Part shown: positions 1-7,711 of the stretch, in pieces
Position numbering within the stretch: position 1 is the first letter of the stretch
Layout of the letters: every line of letters starts with the position of its first letter
NCBI RefSeq assembly: GCF_030433685.1
Contig: NZ_JAROCF010000001.1
Location: 3,348,001-3,412,000 of the forward strand
Direction: 5' to 3'
Length of the DNA stretch: 64,000 nucleotides
Source: Leifsonia williamsii
Lineage (GTDB): Bacteria > Actinomycetota > Actinomycetes > Actinomycetales > Microbacteriaceae
Translations under genes and position numbers: made by a program
Notes under the pieces: generated by a model
What the model saw: only the letters and a program-made list of their open reading frames with translations
What the model was told of the DNA's origin: nothing
Databases searched by the model: none

Positions 1-1920
1 GTCGAAGCCGGGGGTGGTGCCGGCGACGAGGCCGATGGAGGCCGTCGGCGCGATCGCCATGAGCGTCGCGTTGCGCATGCCGCCCTTGACCTTCTCGCGC
101 AGGCGGTCCCAGTCGAGGCGGATCGTGCGGTCGACCGTGATCGGCGTGCCGCGGTCGGCCTCGGTGAGGGCGATCGAGTCGTAGGGCACCAGGCCCTGCG
201 ACCAGCGCGATCCCTCGAAGTTCGGGTAGGCGCCGCGCTCCTGCGCGAGGTCCGCGCTCTCGTCGATGGCCGCGTACGAGACGTGCTCCATGATCTCGTC
301 GATCAGGGCGTACGCCTCCTCGCTCTCGTAGGAGAGGCCGAGGCGCTCGACCAGGTCGGTGAAGCCCATCACGCCGAGGCCGATGGCGCGGTTCTGCTGG
401 TTGGAGAAGTCGGCCTCCGGCACGCTCGACACGGTGATGTCGATGAGGTTGTCGAGCTGGCGCACCGCCTGGCGGGCGCTCGCCTCCAGACGCTCCCAGT
501 CCATCTGGCCGTCGATGCCGAGGTGACGCGACAGGTTGATCGAGGCCAGGTTGCACACCGACACGTTGTCGCGGTCCTGCGGCAGCGTGATCTCGGTGCA
601 GAGGTTCGACAGGTGGATCGTGCCGGTGTTGTTGTTCAGGGCGCGGTTGTTGATGGTGTCCTTCCAGGTCAGCCACGGGTGGCTGGTGGTCTGGAGGCTC
701 ATCAGGATGTCCTTGAACTGGGCCCGGGCGCTGATCTTCTTGAACATGCGCAGCTCGCCGGCCTCGGCCTGGGCCACGTACTCCGCGTAGCGCTCCGAGA
801 ACGCCTTGCCGTAGAGCTCGTTGAGGTCGGCGACCTCCAGCGGGTCGAAGAGGTACCAGTCCTCGTCGTTCTGGACGCGCTTCATGAACTCGTCGCTGAT
901 CCACACGGCGGTGTTCGCGGTGCGGGTGCGGCGGTACGGGTCGCCCGAGTTCTGGCGGAGGTCCAGGAACTCCGGGAAGTCCATGTGCCAGTTCTCCATG
1001 TAGAAGCAGAGGGCGCCGAACTTCTTGCCGCCGCGGCTGACCGCGCGCAGCACCGAGTCGATCGTGTGCATGAACGGGATCGGGCCGGTGGAGGTGGTGT
1101 TGTTCGAGCGGATGGGCGAGCCCTGGGCGCGCAGTTTGGTCACGGAGAGGCCGATGCCGCCGGTGCCCTTGGTCAGCCACATCACGTCGCGGACGCTCTT
1201 GGCGATGTGCTCGATGTCGTCCTGCATCTCCATGACGAAGCAGTTGGAGAGCTGCGGGTAGGCGGTGCCCGCGTTGACCAGCGTGGAGCCGGCGGCCAGG
1301 TACTCGAGCTTCGACATCTTCTCGTAGAAGGCCAGCGCGTGGCTGGTCGGGTCGGCCTCGTTGAGCGAGAGGCCCATCGCGATGCGCATCCAGAAGTACT
1401 GGGGCACCTCGAGCGAGTCGCCGTTGCGGGCCTTGATGCCGTAGCGGTTGTTGAGGGTGACGACGCCGATGTACTTGAGCAGCTCGTCGCGCGACGGGTC
1501 GAGGGCCGCGGCGAGCCGGTCGAGGTCGAAGGCGACGGTGAAGCGGCCGTCGAGGAGGGTCTCGGCGACGCCGCGCTCGATGTAGGCGCGGAAGCGGTCC
1601 TTGTGGAGGCCGAGCAGCTCGTCCTCGCCGGCGTAGTCGCCGAGCACGCGCTTGTAGATGGTCTTGAGGAGCAGGCGCGCGGCGACGGTGTCGAACGCCG
1701 GGTCGTCCTTGACGTTCTGGAGGGCGACCTGGATGACGGCCTCGTCGAGCTGCTGGGTGGTGATGCCGTCGAACAGCGTCAGCTCCAGCTCGCTCGCGAT
1801 CTGGGTCACCCAGGTGATGTTCTCGTCGAGCCCCCTGGCCGCGTGCTCGATGGCCAGGTTGATCTTGTTGGCGTCGTACGGCTCACGCTCTCCGTTGCGC
1901 TTGACGACAGTGATTGCCAC
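1..1920 (-). CDS. nrdA: Ribonucleoside-diphosphate reductase large subunit, class I (3' end outside window)
   Basis: Reduces ribonucleoside diphosphates to deoxyribonucleotides in the cytoplasm, with a radical-generating small subunit. The reading frame enters from the left edge and starts at GTG 1920, preceded by a GGGAG-type ribosome site; 640 codons are visible. The first ~95 residues form an ATP-cone (VVKRNGEREPYD), the allosteric activity domain. Further in are the NCF cysteine of the redox pair, a GGIGLSVTKLR stretch, and the active-site block NLCTEITLP with the N-x-C-x-E arrangement of class I enzymes, then a second cysteine in VCNLASINL. The missing C-terminus should carry the redox-active cysteine tail. 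NrdR- and DnaA-type sites lie upstream. The family call is firm; nrdA versus nrdE rests on the ATP-cone. Confidence 0.95.
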   Translation of the reverse strand, partial: MAITVVKRNGEREPYDANKINLAIEHAARGLDENITWVTQIASELELTLFDGITTQQLDEAVIQVALQNVKDDPAFDTVAARLLLKTIYKRVLGDYAGEDELLGLHKDRFRAYIERGVAETLLDGRFTVAFDLDRLAAALDPSRDELLKYIGVVTLNNRYGIKARNGDSLEVPQYFWMRIAMGLSLNEADPTSHALAFYEKMSKLEYLAAGSTLVNAGTAYPQLSNCFVMEMQDDIEHIAKSVRDVMWLTKGTGGIGLSVTKLRAQGSPIRSNNTTSTGPIPFMHTIDSVLRAVSRGGKKFGALCFYMENWHMDFPEFLDLRQNSGDPYRRTRTANTAVWISDEFMKRVQNDEDWYLFDPLEVADLNELYGKAFSERYAEYVAQAEAGELRMFKKISARAQFKDILMSLQTTSHPWLTWKDTINNRALNNNTGTIHLSNLCTEITLPQDRDNVSVCNLASINLSRHLGIDGQMDWERLEASARQAVRQLDNLIDITVSSVPEADFSNQQNRAIGLGVMGFTDLVERLGLSYESEEAYALIDEIMEHVSYAAIDESADLAQERGAYPNFEGSRWSQGLVPYDSIALTEADRGTPITVDRTIRLDWDRLREKVKGGMRNATLMAIAPTASIGLVAGTTPGFD

Positions 1921-1964
1921 GTTGTCTCTCCCTCTAGGACCGGTGCCGCGTCCGGCGGCAGGGA

Positions 1965-2012
1965 CCACTATATAGCGGGCCTCCGACATTTCCACGCCCC
2001 CACATCTAGTGG
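1965..2012 (-). promoter_or_regulatory. Pair of NrdR-box-like repressor sites upstream of nrdA
   Basis: Two 16-bp segments, 1965-1980 (core CACTATATAG) and 1997-2012 (core CCACATCTAGTGG), resemble the NrdR box acaCwAcATaTwGtgt; the second is the closer match. Their starts are 32 bp apart, about three helical turns, which is the phasing known for tandem NrdR boxes. They sit 45-92 bp upstream of the nrdA start. NrdR is the zinc/ATP-cone repressor of ribonucleotide reductase operons; its gene is not in this window. Confidence 0.65.
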
Positions 2013-2017
2013 GCGTG

Positions 2018-2056
2018 TCATCCACAGGTGTGGAGAAAGTTATACACATTTCCACA
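2018..2056. promoter_or_regulatory. Cluster of DnaA-box-like 9-mers between nrdA and the MFS gene
   Basis: Within 39 bp there are TCATCCACA (2018-2026), TGTGGAGAA on the other strand (2029-2037), TTATACACA (2040-2048) and ATTTCCACA (2048-2056). TTATACACA fits TTATNCACA and two others differ from TTATCCACA by one base. DnaA regulation of nrd promoters is known in other bacteria. A replication origin is unlikely: no dnaA or dnaN gene is adjacent and the cluster is short. Confidence 0.5.
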
Positions 2057-2117
2057 CCCATTTCGGGTGCCGCGGGAGCCCTCGGCGCGCCGGTGGCGCC
2101 CGATAGAGTGGCATGTC

Positions 2118-3329
2118 GTGAGCACGTATTCGAGCCTCCTCAAGACGTCGGGCGTCGCGCGCATCATCGCCGCCCAGCTGACGGCGAGGTTCCCGTTCGG
2201 GATGCTCTCGCTGGCCTTCCTGCTCCACATCGAGCGCATCCACCACAGCTACGGGGCCGCCGGTCTGGTGCTCGCCGCCATGAGCATCGGCCAGGCGATC
2301 GCCGGACCGATGACCAGCCGGCTGATGGGCGTGCTGGGGATGCGGGTCGTCCTGTGGACGACGCTCGTCGCGTGCTCGGCGGCCGTCGCGGCCATCGGCG
2401 TGTTCGTCATGCCCGTCCCCGTCACCATGGCGGTCGCGTTCTTCGCCGGGCTGAGCATGCCGCCCATCCAGCCGGCCGTGCGCACCATCTACCCCAAGAT
2501 GGTCAACTCGCGGCAGCTGACCCCGCTGTTCTCGCTCGACGCCTCCGCGCAGGAGATCATCTGGATCGCCGGGCCGGTCGTGATCACCTTCGTGGCGACC
2601 CAGGTCGGCACGGTCGAGGGCATCCTGATGGCGGTCGCCATCATGCTCGCGGGCGGCGCGTGGTTCATCGCCTCGCCCGAGGTGGGCCGGGTGCGCATCC
2701 CCCGCTCCAAGCGCCGGTTCGGCGTCGTGCTCGCCCGCCCGCCGGTGCTGCTGGCGACGGTCGTCGGCTTCCTGCTGATCGGATCCTGCGCGGCGGTGGA
2801 GGCCGGGGTCGTCGCGAACTTCGGCGAGGGCTCCCCGTTCTCCGGCATCGTGCTCGCGATCTGGTCGATCGGCTCCCTGGTCGGCGGCCTCGCGATCGGG
2901 CACGTTCCGATCGGCCCCTGGGCGACCGCGCGGCGCATGCTGATCGTGACCGTCGGCGTCGTGATCTCGACGTTCTTCCTGTGGTCGTGGTGGGGTCTGT
3001 CCCTGACGCTGCTCATTGCCGGCGTCGGCATCGCTCCCGCCCTCGCGGTGCTGTTCGCGATCGTGTCGGCGAGCGTGAAGTTCTCGGACACGGCGGAGGC
3101 GTACGGCTGGGTCGGCACCGGCCAGCTGATCGGCGCGGCACTCGGCTCGGCGCTCGCGGGCTTCCTCATCGACGGCACGGGCCCCGCCGGAGCGTTCTGG
3201 ATCGCGGCCGCGTTCGCCTTCGTCGGCTTCGTGGTCGCCGCGCTCGCCCACCGCGTGCACCCGGACCTGCGCGGCCGCGACGCGTCGCCCATCCCGGACA
3301 CGGAGCCGGTCCCGGTCGTCCCGTCCTGA
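2118..3329 (+). CDS. MFS transporter
   Basis: A 403-residue polytopic membrane protein with about 12 hydrophobic segments and the short charged loops of the major facilitator superfamily (for example RLMGVLGMR after the second helix). The chosen start, GTG 2118, lies nine bases after a TAGAGT -10 hexamer (2104-2109), so the mRNA is probably leaderless; an in-frame ATG at 2028 would fall upstream of that promoter. The C-terminal ~20 residues are Pro/Asp-rich and cytoplasmic. Substrate cannot be told from sequence. It is divergent from nrdA, and its stop is six bases from the left inverted repeat of the nuclease cassette. Confidence 0.85.
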   Translation: MSTYSSLLKTSGVARIIAAQLTARFPFGMLSLAFLLHIERIHHSYGAAGLVLAAMSIGQAIAGPMTSRLMGVLGMRVVLWTTLVACSAAVAAIGVFVMPVPVTMAVAFFAGLSMPPIQPAVRTIYPKMVNSRQLTPLFSLDASAQEIIWIAGPVVITFVATQVGTVEGILMAVAIMLAGGAWFIASPEVGRVRIPRSKRRFGVVLARPPVLLATVVGFLLIGSCAAVEAGVVANFGEGSPFSGIVLAIWSIGSLVGGLAIGHVPIGPWATARRMLIVTVGVVISTFFLWSWWGLSLTLLIAGVGIAPALAVLFAIVSASVKFSDTAEAYGWVGTGQLIGAALGSALAGFLIDGTGPAGAFWIAAAFAFVGFVVAALAHRVHPDLRGRDASPIPDTEPVPVVPS

Positions 3330-3334
3330 GGCCC

Positions 3335-3395
3335 GCCGAGTCGTGACTTGATGTCACTTCTCGGCACCGCAACCCGCATCTACTCACGACTCGGG
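3335..3395. repeat. Left inverted repeat of nuclease cassette, itself a partial palindrome
   Basis: About 61 bp whose reverse complement matches 4342-4400 with roughly eight differences. It contains GAGTCGTGAC...GTCAC, an imperfect internal hairpin, and an inner CGCATCTACTCACGACTC block. It lies directly between the MFS stop codon and the start region of the nuclease gene. Confidence 0.85.
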
Positions 3396-3451
3396 TGGAA
3401 GGGTGTGGATAACGTGAGCGGTGCGAACGCTTGCACTGCCACGGTGACCGG

Positions 3452-4351
3452 ATGGCACCACACGCTCGCGACCTCCCTCACGCTCTCCGCCAGCACCCGT
3501 TCCGCGTCGACGACGCGCTGAAGCGAGGCGTGTCCGGCAGCCGGCTCCGCGCGCACGACCTGACCACGCCGGTCCGCGGAGTACGGATGGTCGCCGATGA
3601 ACTGAGCCTCCGGCGCCGTTGCGAGGCACTCCTCCTCCATCGGCCCGACCGGATGGTGTTCAGCCATGTCACGGCGGCGGCGCTCTACGGTGCGCCTCTG
3701 CCGATGCAGTTCGAGAACGAGAGCGACATCCATGTCACAGTGCCTGCAGGCGGTCGCGCGCCGCAGATCGCAGGGGTCCGGTCGCATGTGCTCGCAGCCT
3801 GGCGGGCAGCCGAGGTGAGCGGGCTACCGGTGACGACACCGGAGCAGACCTGGCTCGACCTCGCGCCGATCCTCGGGCAGGCCGCGCTCGTCGCGGTCGG
3901 CGACTTCTTCGTCTCTCGGCGTGATCCGCTCACCGACGTCGTACGGCTTGCCGCGCACGTCGGCGGGTCCTCGGGTCGCCGTGGGATCGCGCGAGCACGC
4001 CAGGCCATCGGCCTCGTCCGCGAGGGGTCGGAATCGGCGGGCGAGACGCGGCTTCGTCTGCTGCTGGCCGGCTCCGGCCTTCCCGAGCCCGTGGCGAACC
4101 TGGAGCTGCGCGACGACCGAGGGGTCTTCGTGGCGCGCGTCGATCTGGCCTACCCGGCGGCGCGGCTGGCGCTCGAGTACGAGGGCGACATCCATCGCAC
4201 CGATCGGGCGATCTGGCACCGCGACATCGCTCGCCGCGAACGCGTCGAGGATCTGGGATGGCGCGTGGTTCGCGTCACTTCCGCGGACCTCCGAGCACCC
4301 GAGGAACTCATCCCACGCATCCGCCACCTCCTACGCACTCGCGAGTCGTGA
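3452..4351 (+). CDS. DUF559-type endonuclease-domain protein with AbiEi-like N-terminus
   Basis: A 299-residue cytoplasmic protein of a type common in actinobacteria. The N-terminal half (HPFRVDDALKRG, then LTTPVRGVR and VFSHVTAAALYG) resembles the winged-helix region of AbiEi-like proteins. The C-terminal ~75 residues carry a Vsr/DUF559-like nuclease core: RVDLAYP near residue 230, LEYEGD near 241, and DLGWRVVRVT. The candidate metal-binding Asp and Glu are present, so catalysis is plausible but unproven. The start is uncertain: ATG 3452 is used here, TTG 3431 is possible, and no strong ribosome site is visible. Its stop codon lies inside the right inverted repeat. Whether it is a toxin, defence nuclease or mobile-cassette nuclease cannot be decided. 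Confidence 0.75.
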   Translation: MAPHARDLPHALRQHPFRVDDALKRGVSGSRLRAHDLTTPVRGVRMVADELSLRRRCEALLLHRPDRMVFSHVTAAALYGAPLPMQFENESDIHVTVPAGGRAPQIAGVRSHVLAAWRAAEVSGLPVTTPEQTWLDLAPILGQAALVAVGDFFVSRRDPLTDVVRLAAHVGGSSGRRGIARARQAIGLVREGSESAGETRLRLLLAGSGLPEPVANLELRDDRGVFVARVDLAYPAARLALEYEGDIHRTDRAIWHRDIARRERVEDLGWRVVRVTSADLRAPEELIPRIRHLLRTRES

Positions 4352-4400
4352 GTAGATGCGGGTTTCGCCGCCGAGTCGTGACATCATGTCACGACTCAGC
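4342..4400. repeat. Right inverted repeat of nuclease cassette with perfect 11-bp-arm hairpin
   Basis: This copy is near-complementary to 3335-3395. It includes GAGTCGTGACA at 4373-4383, a 3-nt loop, then TGTCACGACTC at 4387-4397, a perfect palindrome. The repeat begins inside the nuclease gene, whose last codons GAG TCG TGA are repeat sequence. It ends 10 bp before the stop of the convergent aldo/keto reductase gene, so it could also act as a two-way terminator. Confidence 0.85.
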
Positions 4401-4410
4401 GGGACAGCGA

Positions 4411-5391
4411 CTACCAGCGCGGGTGCACCGCCGCGCGGAAGTAGCGGTCGTAGATGTCGTGGACGGCCGCGTCGAAGTCCACCGGGAGGGTGACCGCGGC
4501 GGCGGCCGCGTTCGCCCGTGCCTGCTCGGGGTTGCGGGCTCCCGGGATGACGGTGGTGACGCCGTCCTGGGCGATGACCCAGGCGAGCGCCGCCTGGGCC
4601 GGGGTGACGCCCTCCGGTACCAGCGCCGCGAACTCGCGCGCGGCCCGCACGCCCTGCTCGTAGTCGACGCCCGAGAAGGTCTCGCCGACGTCGAACGCCT
4701 CGCCGTGGCGGTTGAAGCTGCGGTGGTCGTCGGCCGCGAACTCGGTCTGCTCGGTGTAGCGGCCGCTCAGCAGCCCCGACGCCAGCGGGACGCGCGCGAT
4801 GATGCCGACCCCGGCCTCCCGCGCCGCCGGCAGCACCTCGTCGAGGGGCTTGAGCCGGAAAGCGTTCAGGATGATCTGCACGGTCGCCGTGCCGGGGTGC
4901 GCGATCGCCGCGAGCGCCTCGGCCGTCGTCTCGACGCTCACGCCGTAGTTGGCGATCGCGCCGTCGGCGACGAGCGTGTCGAGGGCGTCGTAGACCGCTT
5001 CCGTGCTGAAGACGGGTGTCGGCGGGCAGTGCAGCTGCACGAGGTTCAGGGTGTCGACGCCGAGGTTGCGGCGCGAGCGGTCGGTCCACTCGCGGAACTT
5101 CGCGAGCGTGAAGTTGGCGGGGTCCTGCTCCTCGCGCCGCCCCATCTTCGTGGCGACGGTGAGCGGGACCTCCGGGTGCTCGGTGACGTACCGGCCGATC
5201 AGCTGCTCGCTGCGGCCGTCCCCGTACACGTCGGCGGTGTCGAAGAGGGTGACGCCCGACTCGACGGCGGCCTGGAGCACGTCGAGCGCGGCGTCCTCCG
5301 AGACGTCGCCCCAGTCCGCGCCGAGCTGCCAGGTGCCGAGACCGACGACCGAGACGCTGCGCCCGGTCCCTCCGAGGATGCGCTGTTCCAT
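4411..5391 (-). CDS. Aldo/keto reductase
   Basis: A 326-residue cytosolic NADPH-dependent oxidoreductase. The family catalytic set is visible: Asp and Tyr in FDTADVYGDGRSE, Lys in VATKMG and His in LVQLHCPP. The C-terminal cofactor-binding region VTTVIPGARNPEQ is typical. Full length for the family, with an ATG start. The alpha/beta hydrolase gene lies upstream on the same strand (58-bp gap) but has no obvious functional link. The substrate, an aldehyde or sugar-like ketone, is unknown. Confidence 0.9.
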   Translation of the reverse strand: MEQRILGGTGRSVSVVGLGTWQLGADWGDVSEDAALDVLQAAVESGVTLFDTADVYGDGRSEQLIGRYVTEHPEVPLTVATKMGRREEQDPANFTLAKFREWTDRSRRNLGVDTLNLVQLHCPPTPVFSTEAVYDALDTLVADGAIANYGVSVETTAEALAAIAHPGTATVQIILNAFRLKPLDEVLPAAREAGVGIIARVPLASGLLSGRYTEQTEFAADDHRSFNRHGEAFDVGETFSGVDYEQGVRAAREFAALVPEGVTPAQAALAWVIAQDGVTTVIPGARNPEQARANAAAAAVTLPVDFDAAVHDIYDRYFRAAVHPRW

Positions 5392-5449
5392 GCCCCCAGC
5401 GTAGGCCGCGCCCGCGTCAGGTGCGGCGGCCGCTCGCCGCCCGGCCCCG

Positions 5450-6262
5450 TCAGGTGCGGCAGGCGGCCGCGACCACGCGGGCCGTGCGCTTGCGGATGAT
5501 GTGGTCGGCGGCCTCCACGCGGTGCATCGTCACGTGGCGCATCGCCTCGATGACGGCGAGGCTGCCCGGCGCGATGAAGGCGTCGAGCGCGCCGTACACG
5601 ACCTGCACGGGCACGCGCACGCGCGCGAGGTCGCTGACGACGGTCTGGTGCTCGATGCTGTTCTCGAGCGAGAGCACGAAGGGGCGCCAGTTGCGCTCGG
5701 TGAGGTCGAACACGCCCTTGATCGGCATCAGGCGGGCGACGACCGCCGCGTTGGCCAGCGTGAAGTCCTTGTTGGTGCGCAGGTACTCGTAGGCGCGCAG
5801 GTAGGCGCTGACCCGCGAGCGCACCCTCCGGTCGCCGATGTCGGTCGGCGTCTCGTACACGGGCGGGCTCACCAGCACCAGCCGGCTGAGGGCTCCCGGG
5901 TTGTCGGCCGCGTAGCGCGCGACGATGAGGCTGCCGAGCGAGTGGCCGACGAGCACGAACGGCTCGCGCAGCCGCAGCGAGCGCAGCGTGCGGGCGAGGG
6001 AGGCGACGTGCTCCTCGATCGTGTAGGTCGCGTCGGCGGGCGCCGGCGACCGGCCGAAGCCGAGGATGTCGACGGAGATCACCCGGTGGTCGCCCTCGAG
6101 CAGCGGGACGACGTTCTTGAAGGTCAGGGAGGAGGAGGCGATGCCGTGCACCAGCACGACGACCGGCCCGACGCCCTCGTCGCCGGCGATGTGGAGGAGC
6201 GGCGGCCGGCGCCGCAGCCGGCTCCACAGCCTCCGCCACCTCTCCCGCAGCCGCGCGATCAT
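5450..6262 (-). CDS. Alpha/beta hydrolase
   Basis: A 270-residue alpha/beta-fold hydrolase. The oxyanion-side motif LVHGIASSS is near residue 38, the nucleophile elbow is GHSLGS, and an acid residue (GALDAF) and a C-terminal histidine (AADHII) complete a plausible Ser-Asp-His triad. The N-terminus is Arg-rich (RLRERWRRLWSRLRRR), perhaps for membrane or nucleic-acid contact. ATG 6262 overlaps the stop of the TetR gene by four bases (ATGA), so the two are translationally coupled. It may act on the same compound that the TetR senses. Confidence 0.88.
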   Translation of the reverse strand: MIARLRERWRRLWSRLRRRPPLLHIAGDEGVGPVVVLVHGIASSSLTFKNVVPLLEGDHRVISVDILGFGRSPAPADATYTIEEHVASLARTLRSLRLREPFVLVGHSLGSLIVARYAADNPGALSRLVLVSPPVYETPTDIGDRRVRSRVSAYLRAYEYLRTNKDFTLANAAVVARLMPIKGVFDLTERNWRPFVLSLENSIEHQTVVSDLARVRVPVQVVYGALDAFIAPGSLAVIEAMRHVTMHRVEAADHIIRKRTARVVAAACRT

Positions 6263-6834
6263 ACGGTCGCCGGCCACCAGCTCGGGGCCGCACGGCCCAC
6301 CAGGGCGAGGAACGCCTCCACGTCGCGCGGCCGCGGGCGGCCGAGCCACACGTCGATGGCGCCGATCGTGCCGTCGGCGATGTAGCGCGAGACCGCGTGG
6401 CGCTCGTGCTCGTCGGCGACCGGCACCGAGACGCTGTGCTGGTCGAGGAGCAGCTCGATCGAGCCCTGGAAGTGCTCGCTGAGCATCGCGTGGAGGCTGG
6501 CGGAGCCGCTGTCGGGGCCGAGCCCGCGGCGGTAGATGGCGTCGTAGTGGTCCACGTGCTCCAGCACGGCCCTGGTGACGCCGACGATCGCGGCGGAGGC
6601 GTCGGCGGGGGCGACATCCAGGAGGTAGGAGGCGCGGAGCGCGTCGAGCTCGTCGCGCAGCACGTCCTCGAGCAGCTCGACCGGCGAGGCCGCGTAGGTG
6701 TACACCGTGGAGCGGTGGACCCCGGCGACGGCGGCCAGCCGGGAGACCGTCACGGCGGTGACCGGCCCGGCGGTCGCGAGATCGAGGATCGCCGCCCTCA
6801 GGCGTGCGGTCGACTTCTCCTGCCTCGCATCCAC
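6259..6834 (-). CDS. TetR/AcrR family regulator
   Basis: A 191-residue repressor. The N-terminal helix-turn-helix reads AVTVSRLAAVAGVHRSTVYTYAASPVEL, followed by an all-helical ligand-binding region. GTG 6834 is chosen because the HTH starts about 10 residues later; a longer frame to ATG 6894 would run through the operator and the divergent promoter. It is divergent from the SDR gene and heads an operon with the alpha/beta hydrolase. The palindrome at 6856-6875 between the two genes is its probable binding site, giving autoregulation and control of the SDR gene. Confidence 0.88.
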   Translation of the reverse strand: MDARQEKSTARLRAAILDLATAGPVTAVTVSRLAAVAGVHRSTVYTYAASPVELLEDVLRDELDALRASYLLDVAPADASAAIVGVTRAVLEHVDHYDAIYRRGLGPDSGSASLHAMLSEHFQGSIELLLDQHSVSVPVADEHERHAVSRYIADGTIGAIDVWLGRPRPRDVEAFLALVGRAAPSWWPATV

Positions 6835-6844
6835 GAAACGATCG

Positions 6845-6875
6845 TACAATGTAGATATCCGACAGATGTTGGATA
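6845..6875 (+). promoter_or_regulatory. SDR promoter (-10 TACAAT) with TetR operator
   Basis: TACAAT at 6845-6850 is a good plus-strand -10. Just downstream, 6856-6875 is a 20-bp palindrome, TATCC..ACA....TGT..GGATA, matching in 16 of 20 positions. It covers the expected transcription start of the SDR gene and lies just outside the TetR gene start, as expected for a repressor controlling both directions. Confidence 0.75.
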
Positions 6876-6892
6876 ACTGGAAGGAGAAGTCC

Positions 6893-7648
6893 ATGGCTCA
6901 GTACGACGTCGCCGATCGGTCCGCGATCGTGACCGGAGGCGGCTCGGGCATCGGGCGCGCCGTCGCGCTCACCCTCGCGGCGAGCGGAGCGGCGGTCCTC
7001 GTGACCGACCTGAACGAGGAGAACGCGCAGGCCGTCGTGGCCGAGATCGAGGCAGCGGGCGGCACCGCCCGCGCACTCGCCGGCGACGTGACCGACCCGG
7101 AGTTCGCCGCAGCGAGCATCGCCGCCGCGAACGAGCTGGCCCCCGTGCGCATCGCGGTCAACAACGCCGGCATCGGCGGCCCCGCCGCACCGGTCGGCGA
7201 CTACCCGCTCGACGGCTGGCGCAAGGTCATCGAGGTCAACCTCAACGCCGTGTTCTACGGGATGCAGGCGCAGCTGGACGCGATCGCCCAGAACGGCGGC
7301 GGCTCCATCGTCAACATGGCGTCCATCCTGGGCAGCGTCGGGTTCCCGAACTCGGCGGCCTACGTGACCGCCAAGCACGCCCTGCTCGGCCTCACCCAGA
7401 ACGCCGCCCTCGAGTACGCCGACCGCAAGGTGCGCGTCACGGCCGTGGGCCCCGGCTTCATCCGCACCCCGCTGGTCGAGGCGTCGATGGACAAGGACGC
7501 CCTCGCCTTCCTCGAGGGCAAGCACGCGCTCGGCCGCCTGGGCGAGCCGGAGGAGGTGGCCGCGCTGGTCGCGTTCCTCGCCTCTGACGCCGCCAGTTTC
7601 ATCACCGGCAGCTACCACCTGGTCGACGGCGGCTACACCGCGCAGTAA
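6893..7648 (+). CDS. SDR family oxidoreductase
   Basis: A 251-residue classical short-chain dehydrogenase/reductase. It has the glycine-rich cofactor loop TGGGSGIGRA, NNAG, a catalytic Ser/Tyr/Lys set (ASILGS, then YVTAKHA) and the C-terminal ASFITGSYHLVDGG. An acidic residue after the second strand (VTDLNEE) suggests NAD rather than NADP. ATG 6893 follows an AAGGAG ribosome site at 6881-6886. It is divergent from, and probably repressed by, the neighbouring TetR protein. Substrate unknown. Confidence 0.92.
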   Translation: MAQYDVADRSAIVTGGGSGIGRAVALTLAASGAAVLVTDLNEENAQAVVAEIEAAGGTARALAGDVTDPEFAAASIAAANELAPVRIAVNNAGIGGPAAPVGDYPLDGWRKVIEVNLNAVFYGMQAQLDAIAQNGGGSIVNMASILGSVGFPNSAAYVTAKHALLGLTQNAALEYADRKVRVTAVGPGFIRTPLVEASMDKDALAFLEGKHALGRLGEPEEVAALVAFLASDAASFITGSYHLVDGGYTAQ

Positions 7649-7711
7649 GGCCTCTTACGGGGGCACTCCCACCCCTGCCGTGCCCGGTCGCGCTCCCCTA
7701 GGCTGAGGGGC

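Noticed and set aside
2018..2056. Chromosomal replication origin
   Set aside because: Only four DnaA-like boxes in 39 bp, no AT-rich unwinding region, and no dnaA, dnaN, gyr or rpmH genes nearby. Regulatory use is more likely.
283..2106. Long plus-strand open frame (607 codons) over nrdA
   Set aside because: It is antisense to the clearly conserved nrdA frame, and its translation is low-complexity Val/Glu/Leu/Arg. A GC-rich shadow frame.
5450..7618. One 722-codon minus frame covering hydrolase, TetR and SDR regions
   Set aside because: Only its last 270 codons (from 6262) are the real hydrolase; the rest crosses the TetR gene in another frame and opposes the SDR gene.
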